Assembly (NCBI GenBank): GCA_028554645.1
Contig: JAQOOI010000075.1
Location: 496,001 to 560,000 of the forward strand
Origin: Omphalotus guepiniiformis
Taxonomy: Eukaryota > Basidiomycota > Agaricomycetes > Agaricales > Omphalotaceae
Length of the DNA stretch: 64,000 nucleotides
Reading direction: 5' to 3'
Every line of letters starts with the position of its first letter. Within the stretch, counting starts at the first letter, position 1. Below are positions 1-11,153 of this stretch, piece after piece. Made by a program: the position numbers and the translations under genes. The notes beneath the pieces were generated by a model. It searched no databases and was not told the origin of the DNA. It worked only from the letters and a program-made list of their open reading frames with translations.

Positions 1-6
1 ATATTC

Positions 7-465
7 CTAAGACAGATTGCAAGCTAGATCTTCTAGTGCCTTCCGAACTTGTGACCGCTTGTCCCTACAAGGTTTGTGCTTAAATCTTACATACGCATAG
101 AGCATAGCAACTAATTCGTCGTTTCTGCTTCTGTCTTTCAGGGCGAAGCCAAATATTATCATGTACAAAGTGCATCGAACAAAAGAACCGAAAACATTGT
201 GTGGTGGTATCGCAACCCGAATCTCGAGTGCGCCGCTATTAATGGATATGTTGCGTTCTATGACGAAAAGGTAGATGTTTGGCTTGACGGCGTCAAACAG
301 GAGCGCCCGAAGACTCATTTCTGAATGATTTGCATGTGGAGGGACGCGATTGTCTTCTAAATGTAGATGGCGTGCTATGTTATTAGGTTCATATACTGCG
401 TTGAGCGGTGAAATTTGAATCAGCAAGGAATCCAGTCTAATACACTCGAGCGTGTATTTCTGCAT
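7..465 (-). CDS. hypothetical protein, probably the 3' part of a gene
   Basis: An open frame of 152 codons runs leftward and stops at the left edge of the window. I do not recognise the product. It is mildly hydrophobic in the middle and Lys/Arg-rich near the C-terminus (around residues 125-145), with no motif I can name. The ATG at 465 is only the first one available; the true start may lie in upstream exons, because the minus strand stays partly open up to about 900. It could also be a chance frame. Nothing in the sequence fixes a function, and the neighbouring eIF5 gene is transcribed away from it. Confidence 0.3.
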   Translation of the reverse strand: MQKYTLECIRLDSLLIQISPLNAVYEPNNIARHLHLEDNRVPPHANHSEMSLRALLFDAVKPNIYLFVIERNISINSGALEIRVAIPPHNVFGSFVRCTLYMIIFGFALKDRSRNDELVAMLYAYVRFKHKPCRDKRSQVRKALEDLACNLS

Positions 466-1008
466 GCTTTGTATGCTAGCTCTGCTTTATATTATTGAAA
501 GCTCATCGTTCGCAGAGTGACTATCGGCGGTGCTCAACGGTGACTTCTGCAGCTTCCATTCAGCGTTAAGGATTTTGAGGTGAACTGGGGAACGAACGTG
601 TGAGTCATGCTGTAGGTGTAAGCATATGCCGAAGAGCGGCATCATTCTGTAGCCGAGACCCGGGATTTTTTTCACTTTTGGCGAAGTTGTGACGGGAAGC
701 TCACCTTACTCTGCAACCACCATCATCTCAGCCTCACCTCTCTTTCTTTTTCTTGGTCCTCGTAATTGTTTCACAATTTCGCCCACCCACTCCCCCAACA
801 CAACCACTCGTATCTTCTGTCCGGGCAGAGGATTCATGCTTCGGCCTCCAATCGGTATTACCAGACATAAGACATTTTTTTGGTGCAAGTCACCCAGTTT
901 TGTGAGCTGCTTATTCTTTCTGTGGACCGGTCGTGTTTGTTGACAGAATGGCTTACTGACCCTCCTTTCTGGACTTCATAGCGCTAAAATCCTTCCATAC
1001 TGCCCAAT
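466..1008 (-). other. unresolved minus-strand coding potential upstream of eIF5
   Basis: No gene can be fixed here, but the minus strand has two adjoining open stretches (about 900-706 and 675-487). They can be joined by a plausible short intron: donor GTAAGG near 713 and an acceptor ending in AAAAG near 674. The predicted peptide is short and basic and I recognise no family. If real, it would be divergent from eIF5 and share its promoter. The plus strand carries the eIF5 promoter and 5' leader, and I see no clear TATA box. Confidence 0.2.
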
Positions 1009-2432
1009 ATGGCTTCTGCAGGCATAGTTAACATTCGTCGCGATGTCGATGATAAATTCTACCGCTACCGGTGAGTACTCTAACCACAATGCCGCTTTTT
1101 GGGCTGTTACATTTACTAACGGGTTGCACAGTATGCCTCTCCTTCAGACAAAAATTGAAGGAAAAGGCAACGGCATCAAAACTGTGATCCCTAATATGGC
1201 CGACGTAGCTCGTGCACTGAGTCGCCCCCCTACTTACCCCACCAAATTCTTTGGCTGCGAGCTTGGCGCGCAGACCTCCTTCGACGAAAAGAATGAACGG
1301 TATATTGTCAATGGTGCTCACGATGCCAACCGTCTCCGTGAGCTCCTTGACGTATTCATCGACAAGTTTGTTCTTTGCAAGTCTTGCAAAAACCCCGAGA
1401 CGGAACTTGTGATCCTCAAGTCTGGTCGCAATGAGGAGATCATTCGTGACTGTAAGGCCTGCGGAGAAAGAACGGGCGTGGACATGCGGCACAAGCTGAC
1501 CACGTTCATTCTAAAGAATCCGCCGGTGAAGGTTAAGAAGGGTAAAAAGAAGACAGGTGCAGGGGATGCTGCGGCAGGCGTTGGTGGTGGAGGTGATCAT
1601 ACTCCTGAGAATGGGGATGCTGAGCTCTCCGAGAACGGCGCTGAGAGTGACGACGAACTGACTAGAAAGATCAAAGCCGAAGCTAAAGATCTCAGTGCCG
1701 ATACTGCGCTTGCCAAAGAGGATTGGTCCGCCGATACATCTCCGGAAGCTGTGAAGCAGCGCATCAAGGCCCTTGAGGGCAGTTTGGCCGGGGTTGCCCT
1801 TGCGAACGGCGACGATGAGGGCAGTGACGACGACGCTAATAGTCCTTATGGCCAACTTGGAAAGTGGGTCGAGGACAACCGTGACGATCATGAAGGCGAC
1901 ACCAAGGCTTTCCTAGTTGCCGTGTACAAGAAAGCGGAAGAACTAGGAATTGAGAAGAAGCACAAATCGGTGCTCGTCCTTGTCCAAGCGCTGTTCACTG
2001 CCAACGTGTTGGAAGAAATCCCTAAATATGCTCCGCTTCTAATCAAAGTAAGTTGGGTACTTTTCGTTCATGGGTTTCTTGTGTTGTACTGATTCTGTGA
2101 TTCAGATGGTTACGTCCGAGAAACATCAAAAAGCGCTCTTAGGTGGTATCGAGCGCCTTGTCGGCATCGTTCACACTGAGCTCCTCCCTGCTGTCCCGAA
2201 GATTCTCATGGCGCTCTATCAGAGTGACATAATCGACGAGGAAGTCGTCACTCAATGGGGTACTCATGTCAGTAAGAAGTACGTCGATAAGGACATCAGC
2301 AAAAAAGTCAGGAAGGCTAGTGAGCCGTTCCTAAAGGTCTGTCTTTCTTCGCCGCTGCGTGACTCTTTCATCCTGATTTCTCTAAAGTGGCTTGAGGAGG
2401 CCGATGATGACGATGATGATGATGAAGAGTAG
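1009..2432 (+). CDS. TIF5: translation initiation factor eIF5
   Basis: This is eIF5, the GTPase-activating protein that makes eIF2 hydrolyse GTP when the scanning ribosome meets a start codon. Exons are 1009-1070, 1132-2047, 2106-2336 and 2388-2432, giving 417 residues, the usual length. The N-terminal domain starts [20 protein letters not shown] and keeps the catalytic Arg region. A C2-C2 zinc ribbon (CKSCK...CKAC) follows at about residues 95-120, then an acidic linker. The C-terminal W2/HEAT domain (about residues 250-405) ends in a poly-Asp tail typical of the family. The last intron (51 bases, 2337-2387) has no stop and a length divisible by three, so its retention would not shift the frame. 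The start ATG is the first in frame and the ending is complete. Confidence 0.96.
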
Positions 2433-2627
2433 ATGTGTATATGCTTGATAGGTCGGCGTCATGTATTGTATATTAGTTTCGGTCTGCAATAGCTTTGGGT
2501 ATCTTCAATTCGATCTGCTTCTGGGTTCGACATCTATACTGTACAGTGCTAGACATTTGTTTATCCATTTACCACTTTCCCATTGTACGGAACCCTAAAA
2601 AAAACACATGCCGAACATACCGTTCAT

Positions 2628-2705
2628 GGCCAACGTGGGGATCGAACCCAAGACCTTCGCGTAACAGTATTAGCACGACGCTCTAACCAACTGAGCTAGT
2701 CGGCC
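2628..2705 (-). tRNA. tRNA-Ile (anticodon AAU) with a 5-base intron
   Basis: On the minus strand a complete cloverleaf folds. The 7-bp acceptor stem pairs GGCCGAC with GTTGGCC. The D arm is GCTC...GAGC, the anticodon stem is TCGTG/CGCGA, and the T arm contains TTCGATC with one mismatch (position 49:65). The loop reads CTAATA-CTGTT-A. Removing CTGTT (2663-2667), which sits exactly between positions 37 and 38 where eukaryotic tRNA introns lie, restores a normal 7-base loop with anticodon AAU. A run of eight T on the RNA strand (plus-strand A at 2597-2604) follows as a Pol III terminator. CCA is not encoded, as expected for eukaryotes. Confidence 0.93.
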
Positions 2706-3548
2706 AGTACACGAAAGGCAGCCTTGGGGAGTGGTATCAGGAGCTTTTGTAAGTATGTACCACTCGCAAGTGTAAGTACCACCCGTATCTGGTAGGAAGA
2801 CTAATGCGCGGATGCGTGAAGTATTGGATGTGCATTGGAGATGTTTGGTGAGAAGTTTCAGTAGTACTGCGTAATATGGATTGTAGGTGAGGTGATTTCT
2901 GTGTTTGTGGTACATGTATTACACTTACACAAAGGGTTAATGAGACGCGATGAGATCGCACGAGCGAGCTGGAAAAGACGGGCAACGTCCACCCAGAGCT
3001 AGTGGCGTGCGTATGAAGTCCATAAGAAGAAAACATGGATGTAAGTGTGTCACAACAACACAAAGCAGGGCTTGTACAGCCAACAGCGGGAAAAGGTAGC
3101 AACATCCTTCGAAGAAGAAAGAATCAATCTCTGACAAGCAGTGAAAAACAAAGAGTGATTAAAGAGAGACAATTTAAAGCAAGGGGAGCTCGATGACCGG
3201 AAGCAAAGACGAGAGGGATGAAAATTGTCATCGCAACTTACTTTAGAAGAGCAACGAATAAAATCAGGAAACAGGTGAGTATATGCTAAATATAAAAGAC
3301 AATGTAGGTTGTAACATAAAGAATAAATAATGTCAATCAGCGTTCAATCGAAACGTTCAGGTTCTTTGTAAGTAAGTATCCATTACTGTGCAATGCAAAT
3401 GTCCAACAAAGATGTCAATAATATGAGAGTGGAAAAGTTGGAGAGAAAATGCAACGATCACTTCAAACAACCTTGACAGGCACCCGCCGTAATTCACCCT
3501 CGGCCCCGGCACTCAACACACGAGTATGATTATTTTGAGTTTCTTTCT
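2706..3548. other. intergenic, no gene seen
   Basis: I see no supported gene between the tRNA and the end of the F-box gene. Short open frames exist on the minus strand but have no recognisable composition, splice pattern or domain. The part next to 3549 is probably the 3' untranslated region of the leftward F-box gene. Confidence 0.5.
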
Positions 3549-5765
3549 TCAACACCGAGAGTTGCCTCGGACTCGGACTTGTACTAGCGGCAGAGACGAG
3601 GATGATACCAATGTGTTGGCTACGGTGGTAGCTAATGGCAACGCCTTGATGCTGGTTTTCGGCGGTGGCGGGGGAACATTGTCTGTTTCCGGGTCCATGT
3701 CTACATTGAACCTTGTTGCAGGAGGAGCTACTGGCGCAGGAATCGCAGACATCGCCTCCACGTCGGGTTTCGGTGGTGGTACAGGAGGATTATCCGTGTA
3801 CATAGTGTCCGTATCTTCAACACTGTTAATTGGTTGACAGACAGGCGCCTTGAGTGCGGGGAGTGAGGAGTTAATCAACCTGAAAACGAGGAATGTCGAG
3901 ATGGTTGATTAGCAAATCATTCTAGGTTATATGAAAGAAGTTTGGAGACACAGATAAGAGAAACGAGGAAGAAGCAGATAAATGAATGCAGCCTACCTTA
4001 ACCAAACTCTGCCAGGCTTCATCCTTTCCCTGACCACCTCCCATTCTGTCCTCTTACCACTACTCTTGTCCAAGCACGCCAAAAGCAGCTCCCGCCCTTC
4101 CTTAGTCCCATCCCCTTCAAGAATCCACTCGCCTTCCCAACCAATACCCAACCCCGAATGTTCTCCGCCTTCACCTGCACAAGCGTCGGATAAGAAACTT
4201 AACGGAATATCATCCCTTCGAACGTGAACTCTGGTCACCCAAACCCACTTTCTCACCACAGCAAACCCGCCAGGAGTATGAGGTGACGGCACCCGCAATG
4301 GCATTTCCATAAGGGTCATCTCTGGCGTGCGCCGTAGAGCATGGATCGGAATGACGTACGGGATATAGGGAATGACAAGACGAATGTTCGGGCCGGTTTG
4401 TGTAGGCCTCTGTCCTTGCACCACAGGATAGTTTGCAGGCTCAACAAAAAGGTGATCGAAATATTGAGGACCTGGGAGTGTAAGTGGGTTGTCTAGGGGT
4501 AGCAGTGCGAGAGAAGGAGAGAAGTTTGATGGGCAGTACGGCACAAGGCGTTCACCAGTGAATAAGAGCCAAGTGGCGCCTGGAGGTGACTGAGATGACT
4601 GAGATTGAGTGGATGATCGCGAACGTAGACTGCGAGGCGAAGGCGTGCGCTCTCTCTGACTTGGAAGCGGAGGGACAAAGCCTAGGTTACACACAACGTC
4701 ACCAACGCTAAGATGCTCCCACAGACCAGCTTTGATGAGCTCGTCTTCGCAACTTTCTAGTGCCGGTGAGCCCTCGCCTCTGTTCCTACGTGTCAGGCCC
4801 ATTTCTGTGCAGGGGACAAAAACACGGAGAATTGGGGCGCGCAAACGGGAGGCTGCAAGAGCAAGCGCATGTGGGTTGTTGCCAGTTGACTCCAGAGGAT
4901 CAGAAAGGATACTACGAGCACGTGTGTTAGAGGCTAGTGATTGAGCAATGTGAAGTCTAGGTCTAGGTGTCGGTCGCAAAGCGGAAGAAGGAGTATCATC
5001 AACTGAGGTGGCGGAGGAAAGGGGACTAAAACTAGACTCGCTGTCGTCCTCTGAGTCTTCGGAAGGGGGACGAGAGTGGTACCGACTATGGGAATTGCGC
5101 CAGCCAAAACTGGAGGAGTAATACTTGAGTGCTCGGGACTCTACTGGACCAGGAGGAGGTGCTTGTTTTCTGCCTAGAGAAAGGAGAGAAAGCCGTTTCT
5201 TTGATTTTGGAATACAGATACTGCCCTCTGTGTGTGCACGGACATGACAGGGCTGCGCGAGCGGAGCAGGAAATACGAGTTCCCGGGTGGAGTGTGCACT
5301 CGGCGTCAGAGGGAGCCTGTCGGCCAGTAACGGCGGAGGGGGCGGCCCGACGGCAGCAGAGTGGGCAAGCGACTGAAGCAAAAGCACGAACCTTGAATGC
5401 GCAATCGTCAGTCGCGCCAGGCGGCCAGTTCGTCGCATTTTCTCGTAAGACCGAGCACCGCTCAGCACAGACAGCGCATGTGTTGGGTAGTTGTGAAGGG
5501 CTGTCTGCTGCGACAAGTTCAAGAGAACAAGATCCTCCCATTTCACGTCGACTCTTCCAACGACTTCCATGTCTGCCTCTTTCCGACAAACAGCATATGC
5601 GGGCACATATCGCCCTAGTATGGCATCTTGCAGCACATCGCTAGCGTCGAACAAAGCCCTGGAACGTCTGCATGTGGCTGCCAGTGCCTGAAAATCGTCC
5701 CAGGAGAGAAATGAGAGCAATACAGGGAGCACAGAGGGATTGTAGAGCACTCGGAGCACTGTCAT
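3549..5765 (-). CDS. F-box-like protein
   Basis: The protein is 699 residues in two exons (5765-3997 and 3879-3549; intron 3880-3996 with donor GTAGGC). Residues about 8-45 read like an F-box: VLPVLLSFLSWDDFQALAAT is followed by a CRRSRALFD tail. Such proteins usually link a substrate to the SCF ubiquitin ligase through Skp1. The middle (about residues 175-290) is Ser/Pro-rich and low complexity, and the C-terminus is proline-rich (PPVPPPKPD, PPPPPK). No leucine-rich or WD repeats are visible, so the substrate-binding mode is unknown. It resembles basidiomycete-specific F-box proteins. The F-box assignment is from pattern only; the gene structure is better supported than the function. Confidence 0.78.
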
Positions 5766-6166
5766 TACAATGAGCGTGTCGTAGGAGAAAGGAAAGAAAG
5801 TACAAAATTTTGTCCCCGCAGAGCGATCAGACTTGTCTCTGACGCGTTAATTTTAGCATTTCGACGCAGTCAGCATACTCCGAATCCACCGGACCGGCGT
5901 GTTTCTCCTATGTGTAGCTTATGTAATACATTCGTCACTACTTCAACTTTTTTTGGCAATATTTCTGCCATTTTGTTTGACGACATTGCGCAACAATGGC
6001 AACACGATCGCTACAACTCCACGACACTCCAGCCGGTGGGCCTACGCGCTGCAAGCTGGTCAAATTTACGACGCTGCAGCCGTCAGCAGGCCGTCAGCAC
6101 TTCCGTAGTCAAATTGATAAATATCTTTGGAAAGACGCGGCGCACTACTATGCCCTGACATTAGGT
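5766..6166. other. intergenic, promoter side of the F-box gene
   Basis: No gene is supported. This gap holds the promoter of the leftward F-box gene and the downstream flank of the P450 pseudogene. Short plus-strand frames starting near 5899-6000 have no recognisable content. Confidence 0.5.
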
Positions 6167-8782
6167 CTAGACAACTATGTACATAACTACCTCCGGATCC
6201 ATTCCATATTCCGACTTTCTTTCAACCAAGCGCACGATGGGAGATAGCTGCGAATGTATACTGTCCCCAACCGCGGGCGCAGCAACAAGGTTCATCTGCC
6301 AATCTACCTCCGAGTCCTTCGTAGACGGTGCGAATTCGAAGAGTTCAACTACACCAGCCAGCACAACTTCTATTACGCATAAATGAGAACTCGGCAACAC
6401 GGACGAAGCGAAAAATTCTCACTCATCTACAACTGTGAGAAGTTGAAACCACTAGGAAGGAAGGGTGAGCAAAAACAATCCTTCGCAACGGGGGGAAAAC
6501 CAAACACAGACATGCAAGCACGTCCGATGAAGGTCATTCTACTCGGTGTTCAGCAAGTCTGTCAGCAATACGGTCAGGTTCCCGCACTCGGGCACTCACA
6601 ATCGGGAATACAGTATGCATCTAGCACGGCTTGAGGCATAGGTGAGAGCCATCTCTCTGGTTTACATTCAAGTGTGTCGTCTCGCCACAACGCCGGATTG
6701 CGGTTCGTGTTCAGAATAGAAATGTTAATATTGCGGGACGATTATCCTGTATCTCCTTCCCTTCAAGACCTGTAACTGTGACTGGAATATGAAGAGGAAC
6801 GACTGCTTCCTCGCGCGCTGCTAGAACATTTAGGAAGCTCTCATCCGTATTCTATCTGGCTCACATTCGATCGACTGTGGTAACTGGGGTTGTCTGTCCA
6901 GTGGTCGCATCATCCGGCATCATTAAGCTAGGTAGTCGGCGACAGTCAAATGACACAACAACTTACAAGCGTAGTGTCTCTCGGCATATGACATCCATAT
7001 ACGAAAGTGCGAGCAGTTCATTTCATGGAAAGATCGCCCCCATAGGCTGCACGAGCTGATACACTTCTTTCCCGGAGTTGCTCTTGAACATCCATGTGGT
7101 GAGCGAGAAGGTGGAGGATGCGAGATAAATCCATAAATGCTCTTGGAATCATCAACCCACCCAGCCGAAGTGGTGTCCATTGCAGCGAATATTAGATTGC
7201 TATAATGTGACCCGTAAGCAGTGATTAGACGCTGCAGCGGAGGATCGACTTACGACATCTACCAAGACAATGTCAGCGCTGAGTAGCTTGTTTGAGCGAT
7301 TCTACATACCTGACCAATAAGCTCCTGCTCGTCAAGCTTGTCTTCGCCTGCAGAATCTCCCTCACTGCAGAAAAATGTTTATAAATTCGTTCTCAACAGC
7401 AGTCAAACGGTGAAGCATACTAAGCATGCTAAGAATATCTTTTTCTCTTCCATTTTGTTGAAAACCACCGCCTCATCCCCTGTGGAGAGTCCGTTTCTTT
7501 TCTTCGAAGATCTCCGTTGACAGGTCGTGCATGTAGTCAGCCATGTCGCGGACGATATGCGTATCCTGGACAGGCTACAGATTGAGAATGAACCAACGGA
7601 ACTTGGGAATACGAACTTTCGCTGCCCAAGGAAGGACAAAGGCACTCCATTAGCCCAGACCCATCAACGTTGGCCTGGAATGAGACAGAGTGAGGAGGTA
7701 CGCGGACGACAGAAACGCATACATTAGATCCTTTGTGGCTTTGCTGTATGGATGTGCACGCTTCATCGTTTAGAGGATCAAAAGAATAGCCTAGACCTGC
7801 TTGACCGATAAGTTCGAGGGAAGTGCAACTCGTCCAGGACAACACGTCAATCTGCGTGAATGTATGAATGTTCTGAAGCGCCAGGGTATAGATTGATTAT
7901 ATTTACCTCCTGTGGACCGTCCTGGAGCTTCTTCTCAGGTGCGGATCGAAGCTGAAAAGATTTTGACAAATTGATTTTTGAGCAGTATTTCAACCTTGTG
8001 AGCATCTTCCGTTGTTTGGGATGACGCTCACTTGCGAGAGATTAGAGTCCTCTAAATCTACGTGAGTTTGAAGGAATCTTGCCAAGAGTTCCTAGCAGTC
8101 CCTTTCCAAGCACCAAACCGTCTACCCTATCTTCTCACAAGTTGAGATCCTGTATAACTGAAAGATGAATGAACGCATTTATACGTATGAGTTCATCGGT
8201 TTCCTCAAAAATCACTTGGTCCTGCAAAAGAAGTCAAGACGGCCATTGAGTAACAAGAGGCACTAACCTTACGCAACAACTTGGATCGAATGTAAAGAGT
8301 TGCTTTTCCCTCATGGCCAGCCCCAAAATCAACGCAAGGCGATCTATGAAGTAGTTTATACATTACCCCCATAAGCGCATTGATGCAGAAGGTAGAAACA
8401 TCTATAAGGAGCGTCAGAGTGGTACCAGCAAAGAACTTCTGCAAGTACTGGCATTGATTGGCCAAAAATGCAGCTCCCAGACCCAAGGGCTAAAAAGCTC
8501 CTCATGATGTCCTGGAGTCAATCCGACAAACTTTCAATAGTCTTCACTAAACACTTACATACCCGTAACCCACGATGTCGCTACCGGGCAAGGTAGATAA
8601 TTCGAGTGAAACAACGGCGGAAGAAAGACCAAGGTTCTCCAGGGAAAGAGCGTGCAGACGAGTTGAACTAGGATAGTGATTATTGAGTGAGGTTGGTTTG
8701 AGCTTGATGAGGCCGTTGTAGTGATTGTAACGCTTGAAAGAGCGAACGCAGGCGTGTCTAGGTGAAGTGAATATACGCTCAT
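6167..8782 (-). pseudogene. cytochrome P450 pseudogene (basidiomycete microsomal type)
   Basis: All landmarks of a basidiomycete P450 appear in order on the minus strand but in different frames. They are an N-terminal anchor (MSVYSLHL, 8782), ELFSPWVWELHFW near 8490, DQVIFEETDEFI-like sequence near 8225, GLLGTLG near 8090 and ELIGQAGLGYSFDPL near 7790. Then come MADYMHDLSTEIFEEKKR near 7530, LIFAAMDTTS (I helix, near 7170), ICRETLRL (K-helix ExxR, near 6990), the PERWLSPMPQ region near 6650 and a C-terminal end at 6167. Stops interrupt the segment after the SFDPL region, and frames change at least at 8480, 8090, 7750, 7130 and 6600. The heme loop has lost its FxxGxRxCxG pattern (MTFIGRACMS near 6545). 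Remnants of introns remain. It is a dead gene, not a fragment caused by one lesion. Confidence 0.88.
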
Positions 8783-8975
8783 CGCTGCAGATGCAATCTA
8801 TGCATCGAGCCTCTTCTGCCATTCGCTCAATTCCATATAACGAAGCCTTCATTAAATTTGTAGGATGAGGGTGGCCAGAAGTTCATTCAATTACCAGCCC
8901 GGCCCGGCCCGGGACGTGACTCCAACTAAGACCACCATCTAGGTTATACTACTCTCCTTACTCGACAAAGGCGAC
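8783..8975. promoter_or_regulatory. IWS1 upstream region with GC-rich GGCCCG repeat
   Basis: Between the P450 relic and IWS1 there is a short GC-rich tract at about 8896-8912 in which GGCCCG-type units repeat, followed by ACGTGAC. It lies about 65-80 bases upstream of the IWS1 ATG. A similar GGCCGGCCCGAC tract precedes the PA2G4-like gene near 58731. Function as a promoter element is an inference. Confidence 0.35.
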
Positions 8976-10395
8976 ATGCCAGACGCAAGTATCTTCTAAT
9001 CTTTTAAATCGTTGATTCTAACCTTAAGATCTTCACAGAACGACAAGCTCGCACGAGATATCTTCGGAGGCTCAGATTCGGAGCTATCTTCTGATGAGAA
9101 TGAGGGTGCGTTGCTTTCATTCTGCTCCTTCTTACCTGCCTCTGAATAAAACTTTACAGTCGTCAATAATCGCTCTCGCCAGCGTTCTCCAGTCGAACAT
9201 GGGACGTACGACGACGACGTATCTGCGGGAGACTCTGAGGACGACTACCAGGATAGACCAGATGGTGGCAAAACGAAGAAAAAGTCTTCAAAGCCAAGAA
9301 AGCGACGGTCAGCGGCTGGGGGAGCGGAAGGTACTGAAGCAAGAAAGAGGAAGCGACCTGGGACTGCGACAAAAAAGAAGAAAAAGAGCGCATATGAAGA
9401 TATTGATTTAAATGAGCTGCCTCCGGAGCAGGGTGAGTCTTCTCTGACGAATTGTGAAGAAAACAACAACTCTAAAGCAAATATGTTCCACTCGATAGCT
9501 AACAAAATTCGCCTCGACATGCAAATCGAAGCCATTCTGAAGACTAAGCGTGCCTCCCGACCGAAAAAACGCAAGAACAACGATGAGGTTCTTGACTCGT
9601 TCGCTGACGATGAAGTCGCGCGACTACGTGAGACAATGAACAATGCAGCAGAGGAAGATATGCGCGCCAATCAGGAGAAGCAGCCTGCAACTGCAAAGTT
9701 GAGGTATCTTGTCGAGGCTATGGAGACTCTTCGAAAGTATGTGTCCGTAAAGGAACTTTTCCTCAAATTCAAACTTCTACCCCCACTACAGAGCTTCCCT
9801 TGCACAATCCATTATCGACAACAACCTACTGGAGGCCGTTAAACGGTGGCTCGAACCCCTCCCCGATCGCTCCCTCCCAGCCCTCAACATCCAACGTGAA
9901 CTCTTCTCCACGTTGCGCAAAATGGAGTTCATCGACTCTTCGGTGTTGAAAGAGTCCGGGCTTGGCCCACTAGTGTTATTCTACACTAAATGCCGGCGAG
10001 TGATGCCAGATGTGAAAAAGGTGGCTAACGAGCTAGTGAGCACATGGAGTCGACCGATCATCAAGCGGAGTGCAAGCTATAGGGATCGAGTGATACCGGT
10101 TGCGTCAGGTGGATCGGGTATGGACGTCGACGGGGACGGACAGTCGCAAGGACTCTCGCAGCACAGACCAGAGAGGCTGAACGCGATTTTGGCGAGAGCC
10201 CGAGAGGAAGATAAGAAGAGAGTGCGGAAGAACGCGGTGGCTATTCCACAGAGGGAGCTTGGGACGTATACGATTGCCCCCAAGAGCAATGCAGGCGTTA
10301 TGAGAGAGAATGTAAGTGTGGATAATGATGTCGAACGAAGGAGAAAGAACGCGGAGAGGTTGAGGAGCTTGACGAGGAAGGTCGCGGGGAAGTGA
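8976..10395 (+). CDS. IWS1: transcription elongation factor IWS1/Spn1
   Basis: IWS1 (Spn1) binds Spt6 and RNA polymerase II and acts in elongation and mRNA export. Exons are 8976-8984, 9039-9105, 9160-9432, 9499-9736 and 9792-10395, giving 396 residues. The N-terminal third is acidic then Lys/Arg-rich (KKKSSKPRKRRS), as expected for a disordered Spt6/histone-binding arm. Residues from about 140 form the TFIIS N-terminal (LW) domain, with the signature NNLLEAVKRWLEPLPDRSLP followed by ALNIQRELFSTLRKM and the STWSRPII motif. The C-terminus is basic. The first intron must use a GC donor (GCAAGT, 8985) for the frame to stay open and the total to be a whole number of codons. With the nearest GT donor the frame breaks. 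Confidence 0.93.
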
Positions 10396-10646
10396 GTGCT
10401 GTATATGACCTATTACATATTCTTTCATGCCTGTGCAAATCGTATCCTGCTTTCTCGATCCTGTTGTAATGCGCTTTGATGATTATACATCAACGATTGG
10501 CTTTTCAGATGCTCATACTAGTACGCGCTGGTATACTGTGACCCTCGCTCTCAGTTTCGAAGTGCAGTTGCTGACCTCACTCGATCTCACTGTCCTAATT
10601 ATTTTTATCTGCTGCAGTAGTCAATATTTATACATTCTTACAAATT

Positions 10647-11040
10647 GACTTGTTGTCCTGGATGGGTCGCCTTGCTCAAACTAATTGGTCAAGCTAATCT
10701 AGGATATTCCATTGATCCCATGCAGCAAGGCCATGAAGGGCATTTTGTGTGGGCCTTTCGACGACCTACGTTCTTTCTTGGGTAGTGAATATCGGTACTC
10801 CCAAGTACCGTCAACCTGCCCGTGAAGGAATGCATACCCTCCGAGACTTCGCTGATTGCTGTCAACCGAAGTCCACGAAGATAAGAAGCGCGCTCTCGAG
10901 GAAGAGGATGAGGCGGTGGGTCAACAGATCGGACGAGGAAAAGATATCCTTAAGGTGCTCACTATACTCCGTCCATCGATGCTGATTGAAATAATGTTTG
11001 GTGACATTCTTCCAGATGAGCGTCGCAAGCGGAGAGGTTC
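10647..11040 (+). pseudogene. cytochrome P450 gene relic (fragment)
   Basis: A short internal piece of a P450 lies on the plus strand. LKLIGQANLGYSIDP near 10680 matches the same conserved stretch seen in the 6.2-8.8 kb pseudogene. After a frame change comes SWVVNIGTPKYRQ near 10785, then LSTEVHEDKKRALEEEDEAV and GRGKDILKVL at about 10855-10960. The N-terminal third, I helix, K helix and heme loop are all missing, and the frame changes at least twice. It is a truncated dead copy of a related but not identical P450, lying opposite in orientation to the larger relic on the other side of IWS1. Confidence 0.8.
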
Positions 11041-11153
11041 CTCCTCCTCCAGCCTCTATATTATCGCTTGAGTTATGTATGCGGATCTATTCGATCGTCT
11101 CGTGAATTAATTTGCATTTGCATATATGTACAACATTGAGACTCTTTGACTCT

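Noticed and set aside
689..943. 84-codon plus-strand frame upstream of eIF5
   Set aside because: It lies in the 5' region of eIF5, has composition typical of chance frames and no recognisable domain.
8205..8852. Two minus-strand frames first considered as a MutS-like (MSH4/MSH5) gene
   Set aside because: Reading all three frames showed P450 landmarks in correct order (ELFSPWVWELHFW, FEETDE, GLLGTLG), continuous with the rest of the pseudogene.
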